Source: Candidatus Rothia avicola (lineage in GTDB: Bacteria > Actinomycetota > Actinomycetes > Actinomycetales > Micrococcaceae). Taken from it: a stretch of 64,000 nt of DNA. This document shows, one piece after another, positions 1 to 8,417 of the stretch (positions within the stretch are counted from its first letter, which is position 1; each line of letters opens with the position of its first letter). A model generated the notes under the pieces. The model did not search any database, was not told the origin of the DNA, and worked only from the letters and a program-made list of their open reading frames with translations. The stretch covers positions 22,636-86,635 of the forward strand of contig DXCN01000050.1 in the NCBI GenBank assembly GCA_019115985.1, written 5' to 3'. The translations under genes and the position numbers were made by a program.

Positions 1-455
1 CCGGCGTTGGAGGCAACAGTAACGATGGAACGGTCGGGTACCGGGGAGCCTGCCGGGTCCTGGGCAGCCTGTTCTAGCATGAGGGCGGCAAAGACATCAC
101 AGGTGTAGGCTACCGCAAGGGCATTGACCTCGGTCAGCCGCCTGAGTACACCGGGGGCGCGACTGAGTGCCGGGCCGTGGTCGAGGATGCCGGCTAGCTG
201 GGCTAGCCCCAGGAAGAGATAGCGGTCAGCTAGCTGGCCCACCAGGGTGGTGAGAGCCTGCTGGTCGGTGACGTCCAGGGGGTGCAGCTCCACCTGCGGA
301 GGCAGGTCAGCGGGGGAGAGCGGGGCCAGGGCAGAGGGCAGGTCCGTTGCGATGATCCGGTAGTTGCCTAGCTGGGGGCTCTCACTGATTTGGTGGAGCA
401 GAGCCAGGCCGATACCGCCGGCTGCACCCGTTACAAAAATTGCTGGTTCTTTCAT
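1..455 (-). CDS. entA: 2,3-dihydro-2,3-dihydroxybenzoate dehydrogenase, partial (EntA-like)
   Basis: The frame runs off the left edge, so only the N-terminal 151 residues are seen. It is a classical short-chain dehydrogenase: the Rossmann TGAAGGIG motif lies at residues 9-16, an LDVTD acidic segment at about 65, an AG-containing stretch at about 93 and the VTVASNAG strand at the edge, just before the expected catalytic Tyr-x-x-x-Lys. In the EntA family this enzyme oxidises 2,3-dihydro-2,3-dihydroxybenzoate to 2,3-dihydroxybenzoate with NAD+. It starts at ATG 455, two bases after the entB stop, so the pair is surely one transcript. The specific EntA role is inferred from its neighbours, since many SDRs share these motifs. 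Confidence 0.88.
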   Translation of the reverse strand, partial: MKEPAIFVTGAAGGIGLALLHQISESPQLGNYRIIATDLPSALAPLSPADLPPQVELHPLDVTDQQALTTLVGQLADRYLFLGLAQLAGILDHGPALSRAPGVLRRLTEVNALAVAYTCDVFAALMLEQAAQDPAGSPVPDRSIVTVASNA

Positions 456-457
456 GC

Positions 458-1078
458 TTAGCGCACCAGCTCCAGGGTGGTAGCAACCTGGCCGCAGCGG
501 CTGGCCACGTAGGCTAGCGCTGACCGGTGGTAGTCAGCGGAAAAGTCGGCCTGGGCGTCCGCGACAAAGAAGACCTGGAAGCCCTTCATAAAGGCGTTGA
601 GTGCGGTGGTCTGGCAGCCTATGTGGGAGTAGACCCCGGTGATCCAGAGCTGGGTCTTGCCCAAACAGCGCAGACGCTCTTCTAAGTCGGTGCGGTAGAA
701 GGCGCAGTAGCGCCACTTGGTGAGGACGACCTCCCCCGGCTGGGGAGCGAGCTCAGCAAGGATAGCGGCCTGGTCGGCATCCGCTAGGCCGGTGCCCCAG
801 AAGTCGGTGAGCAGGGCACGGTCCTCGGGGCTCTGGGCTGGGGGCTGGGCGGTATAGAAGACCGGTTGGTTCTCTGCCCGAGCCCGCTTAAGGAGCTGGG
901 CTGTATTGCTTACTGCCAGGTCGATGGCTGAGCCCGGCGCCCGCTCGAAGGCCCCCACGAAATAATCCTGCATGTCGTGTACCAGAAGGGCTGCCTTGTC
1001 ACGGTCTGGAACCCAGGTGGTGGTGTTGGTGGGGAGCATGTCATTGGTGATTCTATAGGGGGCGATGGGTGGGATCAT
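458..1078 (-). CDS. entB: Isochorismatase without carrier domain (EntB N-terminal half)
   Basis: This 206-residue cysteine-hydrolase-fold protein would hydrolyse isochorismate to 2,3-dihydro-2,3-dihydroxybenzoate plus pyruvate. Asp35 in LVHDMQDYF and Lys121 in LTKWRYCAF fit the catalytic Asp and Lys. The segment ITGVYSHIGC has Gly154 where amidohydrolases of the fold carry Cys, as is usual for isochorismatases. Typical EntB and DhbB proteins are about 285-310 residues because they end in an aryl carrier domain. That domain is absent here and a free-standing carrier is encoded at 11416-11634. The gene is the first of a minus-strand unit with entA and is transcribed from the DtxR-boxed divergent promoter. 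Confidence 0.93.
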   Translation of the reverse strand: MIPPIAPYRITNDMLPTNTTTWVPDRDKAALLVHDMQDYFVGAFERAPGSAIDLAVSNTAQLLKRARAENQPVFYTAQPPAQSPEDRALLTDFWGTGLADADQAAILAELAPQPGEVVLTKWRYCAFYRTDLEERLRCLGKTQLWITGVYSHIGCQTTALNAFMKGFQVFFVADAQADFSADYHRSALAYVASRCGQVATTLELVR

Positions 1079-1152
1079 AGGGGCTCCTTCAAGCCGGTGC
1101 TAGGGGCAGGTTCTAGTGCACCTGCCCCAAAAGTAAAAAGAGTAAAAAACCT

Positions 1153-1182
1153 TTGCGTAATTAACCCACTTAAAGATAAAGT
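1153..1182 (+). promoter_or_regulatory. Putative promoter of siderophore uptake and assembly operon
   Basis: TTGCGT at 1153-1158 and TAAAGT at 1177-1182 are separated by 18 bases. The -10 element lies inside the DtxR-like box, so bound repressor would block it. The downstream gene starts at 1235. Confidence 0.5.
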
Positions 1183-1202
1183 TAGCCTAACCTCATACGC
1201 AA
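1174..1202 (-). promoter_or_regulatory. Putative entB-entA promoter
   Basis: Read on the minus strand, TTGCGT (1202-1197) is followed after 17 bases by TTATCT (1179-1174). The spacing is ideal and the -10 match is moderate. The DtxR-like box fills the spacer, which predicts repression by iron-loaded regulator. Inferred from sequence only. Confidence 0.5.
1177..1195. promoter_or_regulatory. DtxR/IdeR-type iron box
   Basis: The 19-base site matches the palindromic DtxR/IdeR consensus (TTAGGTTAGCCTAACCTAA) at 16 of 19 positions, with a perfect core from 1181 to 1193. It lies between entB and the siderophore-binding protein gene and overlaps the -10 of the rightward promoter and the spacer of the leftward one. 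Iron-dependent repression of both arms is the expected effect. Confidence 0.85.
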
Positions 1203-1234
1203 CTATTTGTTTCACCCCCCAGAAGGATTTTCTC

Positions 1235-2236
1235 GTGAAACTGACCCGTCGCCACCTCCTGTCCACAGGGGCCCTGGCCTCCCTTGGCCTACTGGCTGCC
1301 TGCTCAAACTCGGATGGGCAACAGGCTGCTGAGGCCAGCGGGAACACGCGCACTGTTACGGATGTTGAAGAGACCCAGGTGCAGGTACCTGAGCAACCGC
1401 AGCGGGTGGTTACTCTCTCAGAGCCTACACTGGATGCCTGCCTGGCCCTGGGGGTAACTCCGGTAGGTACCGTGGCTGGCCGAGGGCAGTCCGGTCCACC
1501 CAACTACCTGGGGGAGCAAGCTGCCAATATCGAGGTTGTCGGTACGGTCTCTGAGCTCAACTACGAGGCCATTGGTGTGCTGAAACCCGATTTGATTCTG
1601 GCCGATGGCACCAGCATTAACAACCGCCCGGATGTCCTGGAAATCTTACGTAACATCGCCCCTGTCGTCTATTGCGGCTATGCCGGTGGTCCCTGGAAGC
1701 TGAACTTTCATTATGTGGCGCAGGCGCTGGGCCTAGAATCCAAGGCGCAGGACTACATCAGTGACTACGAGAACTTTGTGGCCGAGACTGCCCAGCAGCT
1801 GGCCGGCCAGTACTCGCAGGATACCTTCTCCATCGTCCGCTGGCAGGGGAGCGGCCCCTCCCTTATCCTCAAGGAGCTCCCCGCGGGCCAGGCTCTAGAG
1901 AGCCTGGGCCTCAAGCGGCCGCAGAGCCAGGACAGACTGGGCCGGGGGCACTCCGAGCCCGTTTCCCTGGAAAACCTGGACACCATTGATGCTGATTACA
2001 TCTTCCTGGGAACCCTGGGGGGAGCCAGCCAGTCTGACCCGACCGCCGAAGGCTCAGCTGACCTCGAAGGGGCCCAGCAGGCCCTTGAACGGGCTGAGGA
2101 GACCTCAGGCTTCAAGGACCTCAAGGCCTATCGTGAGAACCATATCAAACTGGTTGACGGCTCCCTGTGGACCTCAACCGGTGGCCCCCTACTGATGAGG
2201 GGCATTGTCGATGATGTCCGTAAGAATCTTCTGTAA
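1235..2236 (+). CDS. fepB: Iron-siderophore ABC transporter substrate-binding lipoprotein
   Basis: The 333-residue protein starts at GTG 1235, preceded by AGAAGG at 1221-1226; the longer open frame from 977 would overlap entB and bury the signal peptide. The N-terminus has a twin-arginine (Arg5-Arg6) and a lipobox LAAC with Cys23, so it should be a membrane-anchored lipoprotein, perhaps Tat-exported. The mature part follows the class III periplasmic-binding pattern: a VTLSEPTLDACLALG segment, an I-x-x-L-x-P-D-L-I-L block near residue 120 and a C-terminal lobe. It would capture the ferric catecholate and hand it to the FecCD permeases encoded downstream. The symbol is by functional analogy with FepB. 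Confidence 0.88.
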   Translation: MKLTRRHLLSTGALASLGLLAACSNSDGQQAAEASGNTRTVTDVEETQVQVPEQPQRVVTLSEPTLDACLALGVTPVGTVAGRGQSGPPNYLGEQAANIEVVGTVSELNYEAIGVLKPDLILADGTSINNRPDVLEILRNIAPVVYCGYAGGPWKLNFHYVAQALGLESKAQDYISDYENFVAETAQQLAGQYSQDTFSIVRWQGSGPSLILKELPAGQALESLGLKRPQSQDRLGRGHSEPVSLENLDTIDADYIFLGTLGGASQSDPTAEGSADLEGAQQALERAEETSGFKDLKAYRENHIKLVDGSLWTSTGGPLLMRGIVDDVRKNLL

Positions 2237-2255
2237 AAATCTACCCGATTGAATC

Positions 2256-4511
2256 ATGAGCTCATCAAGATACACCTCTCGTGCCCTTCCCACCTTCACC
2301 CGGCTGGCGCTGACCTCGGCTCTTGTGGCCTCTGGCCTGGCCCTGGCTCCGGCCCTCACACCGCTTGAACCCGGCCTGGTCAGCAGCCAGGCCGTTGCAG
2401 CCGAGAAGAGCGCCAGCAAACAGGCCTATGTTTCCTCCGTCCTGAATGAGGACGGCACGGTAACGGTATCCGGTAGCGGCTGGATCTCAGAGGCTGAGGA
2501 CCGCGGCGCCGTAGTTTCCTTCAAGTGGGAAGGCGGCGGCGTTACCAACAAGGAAGCACCGATCAACCCCGTCACCGACGAACCTAACGACAGGGTGAAC
2601 TTCATGACCGTGGCTAAGGAAGACGGGACCTTCAGCATCAATGTTGAGCTGCCCACCTCTGAGACCACCAACGTGAAGGACGAAGACTGGAAGCCCGGTA
2701 GCCAACACAAGCTACAGGTGCTCTCCGGTTCTGCCGGTGAGGGTGATAGCGTGGGAACGGTTGCCGTCTCCTTTACCGTGCCTACCATCCACGCCGATAA
2801 TCCCGATACCTGGCCGCTGGTCGAGGCAGAAGGGGCCCAGGTCCGTATCTCCCCGGTGACCACCGGTGAGGGCGCCAGCATCCGGTTCATCGGTCAGGGC
2901 TGGACGCGGCAGGACGGCGGCGGTTCAACCGTCTCCCTGAAACTGGAGTATCTGGACGGTGAGCAGAAGGTGCGCCAGTACGAGCGCACGGACTCAGCCA
3001 TTTCGGACTACCTGCAGTCGGTAGGACGGGCGGCGGACCCCACCAGCTGGGGGCTGTTGATTCCCGATTCCAGTAAGACAGAGCCGGACCAGGGCCTTCT
3101 GACCATTGAAGAAGACGGCTCTTTTGACGTCACTCTGGAACTGCCCGAGGGCGTCCAAGAGGGGCAGATCGGTGACTATCTGGCGCTCTTTGTGCAGTCG
3201 GGGCGCAACGCTGACCGGGACGTGAGCAGGTCGGTCCGGTCCGAGCCCATCCCTGTCGATGGGGTGCCGGGGGAACTGCCTAAGACCGATGCCGATGCCA
3301 CCGTCTGCAGCACGGATGTCGGCAGCCCCACCTTCCGCATTGTGAACCCCCGGGTGGAGCTGGGCGGTAAGCTGCACGTTACCGGTGAGGGCTGGTGCAA
3401 CACCGAGAACACCAAGGCCACCACCGTAGCCATCAAAATCGACGACGGCGGAGTTAGTCACCTGGATTCCTCCCTGCACTCCAACCGAACCATCTGGGCA
3501 ATCATCAAACCCGATCCCACGACCGGGGTAATTGATGCCTACATTGATCTACCTGATGGCACCACCGCCACCTCCACCCCGGCCTTTGAAGAGGGTGCCC
3601 ACTCCCTGCGCGTACTCTCTGGTTCCCTGGCACCCGGTGACCGGGCAGTTACCTTGGGCGGTAAGGACACCCTAAGCTTTGTGGTGGGTACCTATGCCCC
3701 CAAGGAAGTCCCTGACACCCTCGGCGCAGATGATCTGACCGATGAGGCCAGGAACGGGGTCACGGTTGAAAAGGACCAGCTACAGATCCGCGCCACCGTA
3801 CCCGGTGCCAACCCCGGCCAGTGGGTGATCCTTAACCCTTATACCGGCGGATCGGTCCGCAGTAACTGGGGGTCTGGTTGGGTTCAGCTGGATGAAAACC
3901 GCTCCCTCACTTACAGCCTGCCCGAGGAGCTGGCGGCCGGCGACTACCAGATGGTTGTTCAAAACGGTGATGAGGGGAAGCTGGGCGAGTTGCTGGGCTG
4001 GGCACCACTGACCGTAGCGACCGATGACGCCGGTGAGCGGCGGCAACCCGACAACCGTGGCGGGAACTCCAGTGGGCAGCAGGGCACGAGCGGCTCCTCC
4101 AACCGATCATCCGGTTCGGGCTCTTCAACCGGGTCGGGTGCCTCTACAGGTGCTGGTAGCGGATCCTCTTCAATCCAGCCCCCCTACACTTCCACGACCG
4201 GTAACCCGATGCAGAACCGGCCGGTAGCCCAGGTAGCTACCATCAGCCAGGTCCTTCGGGCACCTGCCGCTAAGAAGGTGAGCGCCACTGAGAAGGCTAC
4301 CAAGCAGGAGGAAAAGAAGGCTGCCAGCCCCTCACCCTCCAGCTCCGCCAGCCAGGCGGTTGCCCCTGCCGAGAGCCAGACCCGCAGCTATGAGGCCAGC
4401 TCAGAGACAGAGTCCCCCTGGGGCAACGCCAACAACTGGCTGTTGTGCGCTGCTGCAGTGGTACTGCTGGGCGCGCTCGCCTTGACCCGCAAGTCCCCCA
4501 AGAAACACTAA
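2256..4511 (+). CDS. Large secreted surface protein with repeated G-x-GW modules, membrane-anchored
   Basis: I do not recognise a named family for this 751-residue protein. It has a signal peptide (about residues 1-49, cut near AVAA). Three related modules follow, at about 57-175, 192-335 and 358-478. Each opens with a strand ending GSGW, GQGW or GEGW, has a TVSLK-like strand and a D-G-x-F/ID-like segment, and ends with a H-x-L-x-V-LSGS-x-x-GD-like strand (modules 1 and 3 clearest). A fourth divergent beta domain spans about 505-590. A Ser/Gly/Thr-rich stalk (about 595-720), a transmembrane helix (about 728-745) and a basic tail KSPKKH finish it. No LPxTG motif is present. Sitting between the binding lipoprotein and the permeases, it probably serves siderophore or heme passage through the wall; this is inference. 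Confidence 0.8.
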   Translation: MSSSRYTSRALPTFTRLALTSALVASGLALAPALTPLEPGLVSSQAVAAEKSASKQAYVSSVLNEDGTVTVSGSGWISEAEDRGAVVSFKWEGGGVTNKEAPINPVTDEPNDRVNFMTVAKEDGTFSINVELPTSETTNVKDEDWKPGSQHKLQVLSGSAGEGDSVGTVAVSFTVPTIHADNPDTWPLVEAEGAQVRISPVTTGEGASIRFIGQGWTRQDGGGSTVSLKLEYLDGEQKVRQYERTDSAISDYLQSVGRAADPTSWGLLIPDSSKTEPDQGLLTIEEDGSFDVTLELPEGVQEGQIGDYLALFVQSGRNADRDVSRSVRSEPIPVDGVPGELPKTDADATVCSTDVGSPTFRIVNPRVELGGKLHVTGEGWCNTENTKATTVAIKIDDGGVSHLDSSLHSNRTIWAIIKPDPTTGVIDAYIDLPDGTTATSTPAFEEGAHSLRVLSGSLAPGDRAVTLGGKDTLSFVVGTYAPKEVPDTLGADDLTDEARNGVTVEKDQLQIRATVPGANPGQWVILNPYTGGSVRSNWGSGWVQLDENRSLTYSLPEELAAGDYQMVVQNGDEGKLGELLGWAPLTVATDDAGERRQPDNRGGNSSGQQGTSGSSNRSSGSGSSTGSGASTGAGSGSSSIQPPYTSTTGNPMQNRPVAQVATISQVLRAPAAKKVSATEKATKQEEKKAASPSPSSSASQAVAPAESQTRSYEASSETESPWGNANNWLLCAAAVVLLGALALTRKSPKKH

Positions 4512-4522
4512 GGAATACCTCC

Positions 4523-5518
4523 GTGAAAACTTCACTGAAAATCAGAACAGCCTGCGCCTCCCTCCTGCTTGGCTCAGCAGCAGTCACGGGGCTGGGTAGT
4601 TGGCAGGAATCCTACGCCCTGCCCCCGGGCGGCGCGTCCACCGTCGATACCCCGGGAACCAGCTCTACCGTCTCCCCCCAGACCTTGAAGGCAGGTGACA
4701 CCCTTTCCTTTACAGTCTCGGGTTTTCCCGCCGGGCAGCAGCTCTATGTCAAGGTAGATGACGGGGAGGCCTGCCCCTCTGACTCTGCCCAGGGTGCCTG
4801 CGTGGTCCACCAGCAGAAGATCTCTAGTAACGGCACCGTCTCCGGTTCCTTCGTCCTGTCCAAACAACTAGCTGAGGGACAGCACACCCTGCGTTTCTTG
4901 GCAACCGAGGTCAAGACCGATTCCCAGGGGAACAATATCGGCAGCATTGGCTACACTAACCGCTCGCCTGAGTTCACTATCTCCGGTGTCAACGAGAACT
5001 CCTCCGGCGGCTCGGTTGTGAACGTTGATCCGGATGTCATCAACAGCATTGAGCAGGATGCCGCCGGTGGCAGCTCAAATAATCAGAACCAAAACGACTC
5101 GGGTTCCCAGAGCCAGACAAATTCCGGTTCCCAGTCCGGGGATACCGGCAACCAGGGTGGAGCAGATCATTCCGGCGGCGCCAGCCAGAGCCAGGACTCC
5201 AGCGGACAGACTATCTATCTGGATGCCGATGGAAACCAGATCACCAAGGAAGAATACGATGCTCTGATGGCTGCCCAGGACCAGGAAGCGGTAGCGGACG
5301 ATAGCCAGACCCAGGCTAGCTCTAGTGCTTCAGCTACCGCTAGTGCCAGTGCTTCGGCTAAGGCCAGCTCCAGCGCGCAAGAGACGGAAACCGGTCAGTC
5401 CGTTGAAGCTAGTGCCTCCAAGGCGTCTTCCGTGCCCTGGATCGGCATTATTGCCCTGGCCGTAGCCGTGGTTATTGCAGCTGTGGTACTCATCCTGCGT
5501 AGGCGTTCAGCTTCCTAG
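4523..5518 (+). CDS. Secreted single-domain surface protein, membrane-anchored
   Basis: The 331-residue protein starts at GTG 4523 with AAGGA at 4510-4514. It has a signal peptide (about residues 1-33), one beta-rich module (about 45-150) with the SFTVSGFPAG strand and an EGQHTLRFLA strand recalling the LSGS strand of the upstream protein. A Ser/Gln/Asn-rich linker and a segment DADGNQITKEEYDAL, which resembles an EF-hand-like or mucin-stalk turn, come next. Ala/Ser repeats lead to a transmembrane helix and an RRRSAS tail. It lies in the siderophore operon 11 bases after its neighbour. Function unknown; a wall-spanning siderophore relay is a guess from context. Confidence 0.75.
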   Translation: MKTSLKIRTACASLLLGSAAVTGLGSWQESYALPPGGASTVDTPGTSSTVSPQTLKAGDTLSFTVSGFPAGQQLYVKVDDGEACPSDSAQGACVVHQQKISSNGTVSGSFVLSKQLAEGQHTLRFLATEVKTDSQGNNIGSIGYTNRSPEFTISGVNENSSGGSVVNVDPDVINSIEQDAAGGSSNNQNQNDSGSQSQTNSGSQSGDTGNQGGADHSGGASQSQDSSGQTIYLDADGNQITKEEYDALMAAQDQEAVADDSQTQASSSASATASASASAKASSSAQETETGQSVEASASKASSVPWIGIIALAVAVVIAAVVLILRRRSAS

Positions 5519-5519
5519 T

Positions 5520-6599
5520 ATGGCCGAAACGGATCTGCGAGACGCTGGCGCACCGGCCCCTGAACCGGTGCGCCACCTCACTCCCGCTACTTCTGGGGCT
5601 GCGGCCGGGCTGAGTAGACGCAGGTGGCTGACCCTCCTGGTTCTGGGTGTCCTGCTCTGCCTCAGCTGCCTTGCCTCCCTCTTCCTGGGGTCCCGGTCAC
5701 TGGGTTTTGAGGACGTCCTGAAGGCCCTGGGCGGTGATACCTCAAGCCCCGCCTACCTGATTATCTGGGAGCAGCGGGTGCCCCGGACCATCTTGGGGGT
5801 TCTGTGCGGGGCAGCCCTGGCAGCTGCAGGTTCCCTCATACAGACCCTGACTCGCAACCCCCTTGCTGAGCCGGGTCTACTGGGTGTAAACGCGGGCGCT
5901 GCGGTGACGGTTGTCCTTGCCGTCATCCTCTTTGGCCCCCTGCCCATTCTGCCCCTGGCCCTGGCTGCCTTTATCGGGGCTGTCGTGGCTGTGGTGGCTG
6001 TCTTTACTCTGGGGGGCTTGACGGGCCAGTCCATGGCCCGGTTCGTCCTGGCCGGTGTGGCCCTGGCGGCTGCCCTCTCCGCCCTGAATCAGGCCCTGCT
6101 GTTGGCCAACCAGACCGCCTATAACGAGTTCCGTTTTTGGGCCGCCGGTTCACTGGAGGGAAGGGGCACTGACATCCTCCTCCCCATTGCCCTACTGGTT
6201 ATTCCGGCTCTCTTGCTGGGCTTCGCGCTGGTTCCTTCCCTCAAAGCTCTATCAGTGGGCGCTGAAACAGCGACCTCCCTGGGGGTATCCCTGGTCCAGA
6301 TCCACCTGCTGACGCTAACGGCGGTCTGCCTGCTAGCGGCTGCGGCTACCGCTGCTATCGGCCCCATCACTTTTGTTGGTCTGGCTGTCCCCTTTGTGGT
6401 GCGGGCTCTGGTGGGTAACCACGTGGGGTGGGTGACGCTGGCCTCGGTTCTGGCTGGCCCCACCTGGCTGTTGGCCAGCGATATCTTTGCACGAACCTTT
6501 ACAGCCCCGACTGAGATCCAGGTCGGTATTGTCACCACCCTACTGGGCGGGCCCCTCTTTATCGCGCTGATGGTTCGACGGAAGGTAGAACAGCTGTGA
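5520..6599 (+). CDS. fepD: Iron-siderophore ABC transporter permease (FecCD family)
   Basis: The ATG at 5520 lies one base after the preceding stop and no strong Shine-Dalgarno is seen, so translation is probably coupled. The 359-residue protein has a 45-residue hydrophilic N-terminus and then about nine to ten hydrophobic helices. It carries FecCD hallmarks: the RVPRTILGVLCGAALAAAG stretch, QTLTRNPLAEP-LLG, and the G-x-I-x-F-V-G-L loop (IGPITFVGL) that contacts the ATPase. With the next permease it should form the heterodimeric channel for the ferric siderophore. Confidence 0.93.
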   Translation: MAETDLRDAGAPAPEPVRHLTPATSGAAAGLSRRRWLTLLVLGVLLCLSCLASLFLGSRSLGFEDVLKALGGDTSSPAYLIIWEQRVPRTILGVLCGAALAAAGSLIQTLTRNPLAEPGLLGVNAGAAVTVVLAVILFGPLPILPLALAAFIGAVVAVVAVFTLGGLTGQSMARFVLAGVALAAALSALNQALLLANQTAYNEFRFWAAGSLEGRGTDILLPIALLVIPALLLGFALVPSLKALSVGAETATSLGVSLVQIHLLTLTAVCLLAAAATAAIGPITFVGLAVPFVVRALVGNHVGWVTLASVLAGPTWLLASDIFARTFTAPTEIQVGIVTTLLGGPLFIALMVRRKVEQL

Positions 6600-7582
6600 T
6601 AAGAACCCGTCTCTACACCGCCATCACTCTGCTGGCCATACTTGTTTTGGGGCTCTGGCTTCTGACCCAGGGCGACTACCGGGTCCCCCTGGGCGATGTC
6701 CTGGCCTCCCTCACCGGTTCTGAGGGGGGACTGGGCAGTTACTTTGTGCGGGAGGTACGTGCCCCCCGCGTGGTCGCGGCCCTGCTCGTGGGTGCCGCCC
6801 TAGGGATTTCGGGGGCAATTTTCCAGACCCTTACCGGCAACCCCCTGGGCTCCCCGGACGTTATCGGTTTCACCACCGGTGCAGCCACCGGTGCCCTGGT
6901 TTCTATCATCCTTCTGGGTTCCACCCCGCTGGGAACCGGCTTGGGGGCTGTGCTGGGTGGTGCAGCTACCTCCCTGCTGGTCTACCTCTTCACCCGAAGA
7001 ACCGGCCTCATTGGTTTCCAGCTCATTTTGGTGGGCCTGGGGCTGGGAGCCACCCTCTCTGCCCTTAACTCCCTGATGATCGTCCGTGCCTCCCTCACGG
7101 AGGCACAAACGGCAGCCTCCTGGCTAGTGGGGTCCCTGAATACGATGACCTGGGATAAGGTGCTTCTGATGAGTTCCCTGCTGGTCCTGCTCCTGCCCTT
7201 TCTCGTCTGGCTTTCCCGGCCGCTGAGGGCTCTGATTTTCGGGGATACGGTAGCAACAGGGGTAGGAGTTCCCGTACCCCTGGTGCGCCTAGCCTCCCTG
7301 GTGATCGGCGTCCTGCTGGTCTCTGTGGCAACGGCGGTAACCGGCCCGATAGCCTTCGTCGCCCTGGCCTCCCCCCACCTTGCCCGTCACCTTACCGGCC
7401 AGTCCGCCGGTAACCTGGGCACTGCGGCCTCTACCGGTGCGCTGCTGACCTTGGCCTCCGACGCTCTGGGTCTCTATGCCTTCCCTGCCCCCTTGCAGGT
7501 GGGTGTGGTGACCGGTGCCCTGGGCGGGCTCTATTTGATCTACCTGATGTACCGATCGCGAAACGAAGTGGCCCATGACTAA
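6596..7582 (+). CDS. fepG: Iron-siderophore ABC transporter permease, second subunit
   Basis: The GTG start overlaps the upstream stop by four bases (GTGA). The 328 residues repeat the FecCD plan: APRVVAALLVGAALGISGA, FQTLTGNPLGSPDVIGF and the coupling loop VTGPIAFVALASPHLAR. It is a paralogue of the preceding permease and should pair with it in the membrane. Gene order permease-permease-ATPase is the classic one for catecholate import. Confidence 0.93.
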   Translation: MIRTRLYTAITLLAILVLGLWLLTQGDYRVPLGDVLASLTGSEGGLGSYFVREVRAPRVVAALLVGAALGISGAIFQTLTGNPLGSPDVIGFTTGAATGALVSIILLGSTPLGTGLGAVLGGAATSLLVYLFTRRTGLIGFQLILVGLGLGATLSALNSLMIVRASLTEAQTAASWLVGSLNTMTWDKVLLMSSLLVLLLPFLVWLSRPLRALIFGDTVATGVGVPVPLVRLASLVIGVLLVSVATAVTGPIAFVALASPHLARHLTGQSAGNLGTAASTGALLTLASDALGLYAFPAPLQVGVVTGALGGLYLIYLMYRSRNEVAHD

Positions 7583-8417
7583 GACTCTCAAGACCAGCTC
7601 TGCTATTGCGGCTCAGGGCTTGCATGTCTCCTACGGAGAGCGCAAGGTTCTGAGCGGGGTAGATGTTGCCGTTCCCTCCGGGGAACTGACCGTCATCATC
7701 GGCCCCAACGCCTGCGGCAAATCAACCCTTTTAAAAACCCTGGCCAGGGTTCACCAGCCCAGTTCCGGCTCAATCGAATTGGAAGGCAGGCCCCTGAACC
7801 AGCTTTCCACCCGGCAGATAGCTCGGGATCTGGCCCTGCTCCCGCAGAACCCCCACGCCCCGGCCTCGGTGAGCGTGGCGGATGTGGTGGCCCTGGGTCG
7901 CTACCCCCACCAGGGTCTTCTGGGGAGGTTGAGCGCAACGGATAAGAGAATCTGCCAGCAGGCCATGGAGGCATGCGGGGTCACTGGCCTGGCTGACCGG
8001 AAGCTCCAGGAACTCTCCGGCGGCCAGCGGCAGCGGGTCTGGATCGCAATGACCCTGGCCCAGGACACCCCCCTGATCCTGCTGGATGAGCCCACCACCT
8101 ACCTGGATATTACCCATCAGCTCCAGGTGCTGGACCTGGCGTCTCAGCTGCACCGTTCCGGCCGCACCCTGCTGCTGGTCCTGCACGATCTCAACCTGGC
8201 CTTCCGGTACGCTACCCACCTCATCATGATGAAGGACGGGCAGATTATTGCAAGCGGTAGGCCGACTGAAATCGTCACCGCTGAAAACATTGAGCGGGTT
8301 TTTGGTCTGCAGGCCAGTATTATGACTGACCCGCACAGTAACACCCCCCTGCTCGTCCCCTTTGATACGAGAGTGAAGGCCGATGCCCATGACGCCCCCT
8401 CCCAACCAACCGCCTAA
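7575..8417 (+). CDS. fepC: Iron-siderophore ABC transporter ATP-binding protein
   Basis: The 280-residue ATPase overlaps the permease gene by eight bases. Walker A GPNACGKST is at 43-51, the Q-loop at LLPQNP (about 88-93), the signature LSGGQ at 147-151, Walker B LILLDEP with Asp171 and Glu172, and the switch histidine in VLHDLN. It would power import through the two FecCD subunits. The Walker A Cys in place of the usual Gly is a common FepC variation. Confidence 0.95.
   Translation: MTKTLKTSSAIAAQGLHVSYGERKVLSGVDVAVPSGELTVIIGPNACGKSTLLKTLARVHQPSSGSIELEGRPLNQLSTRQIARDLALLPQNPHAPASVSVADVVALGRYPHQGLLGRLSATDKRICQQAMEACGVTGLADRKLQELSGGQRQRVWIAMTLAQDTPLILLDEPTTYLDITHQLQVLDLASQLHRSGRTLLLVLHDLNLAFRYATHLIMMKDGQIIASGRPTEIVTAENIERVFGLQASIMTDPHSNTPLLVPFDTRVKADAHDAPSQPTA

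Noticed and set aside
977..1234. Upstream extension of the siderophore-binding lipoprotein frame
   Set aside because: It overlaps entB and the iron box, and would put the lipobox 86 residues further in. GTG 1235 has a Shine-Dalgarno and a proper signal peptide.
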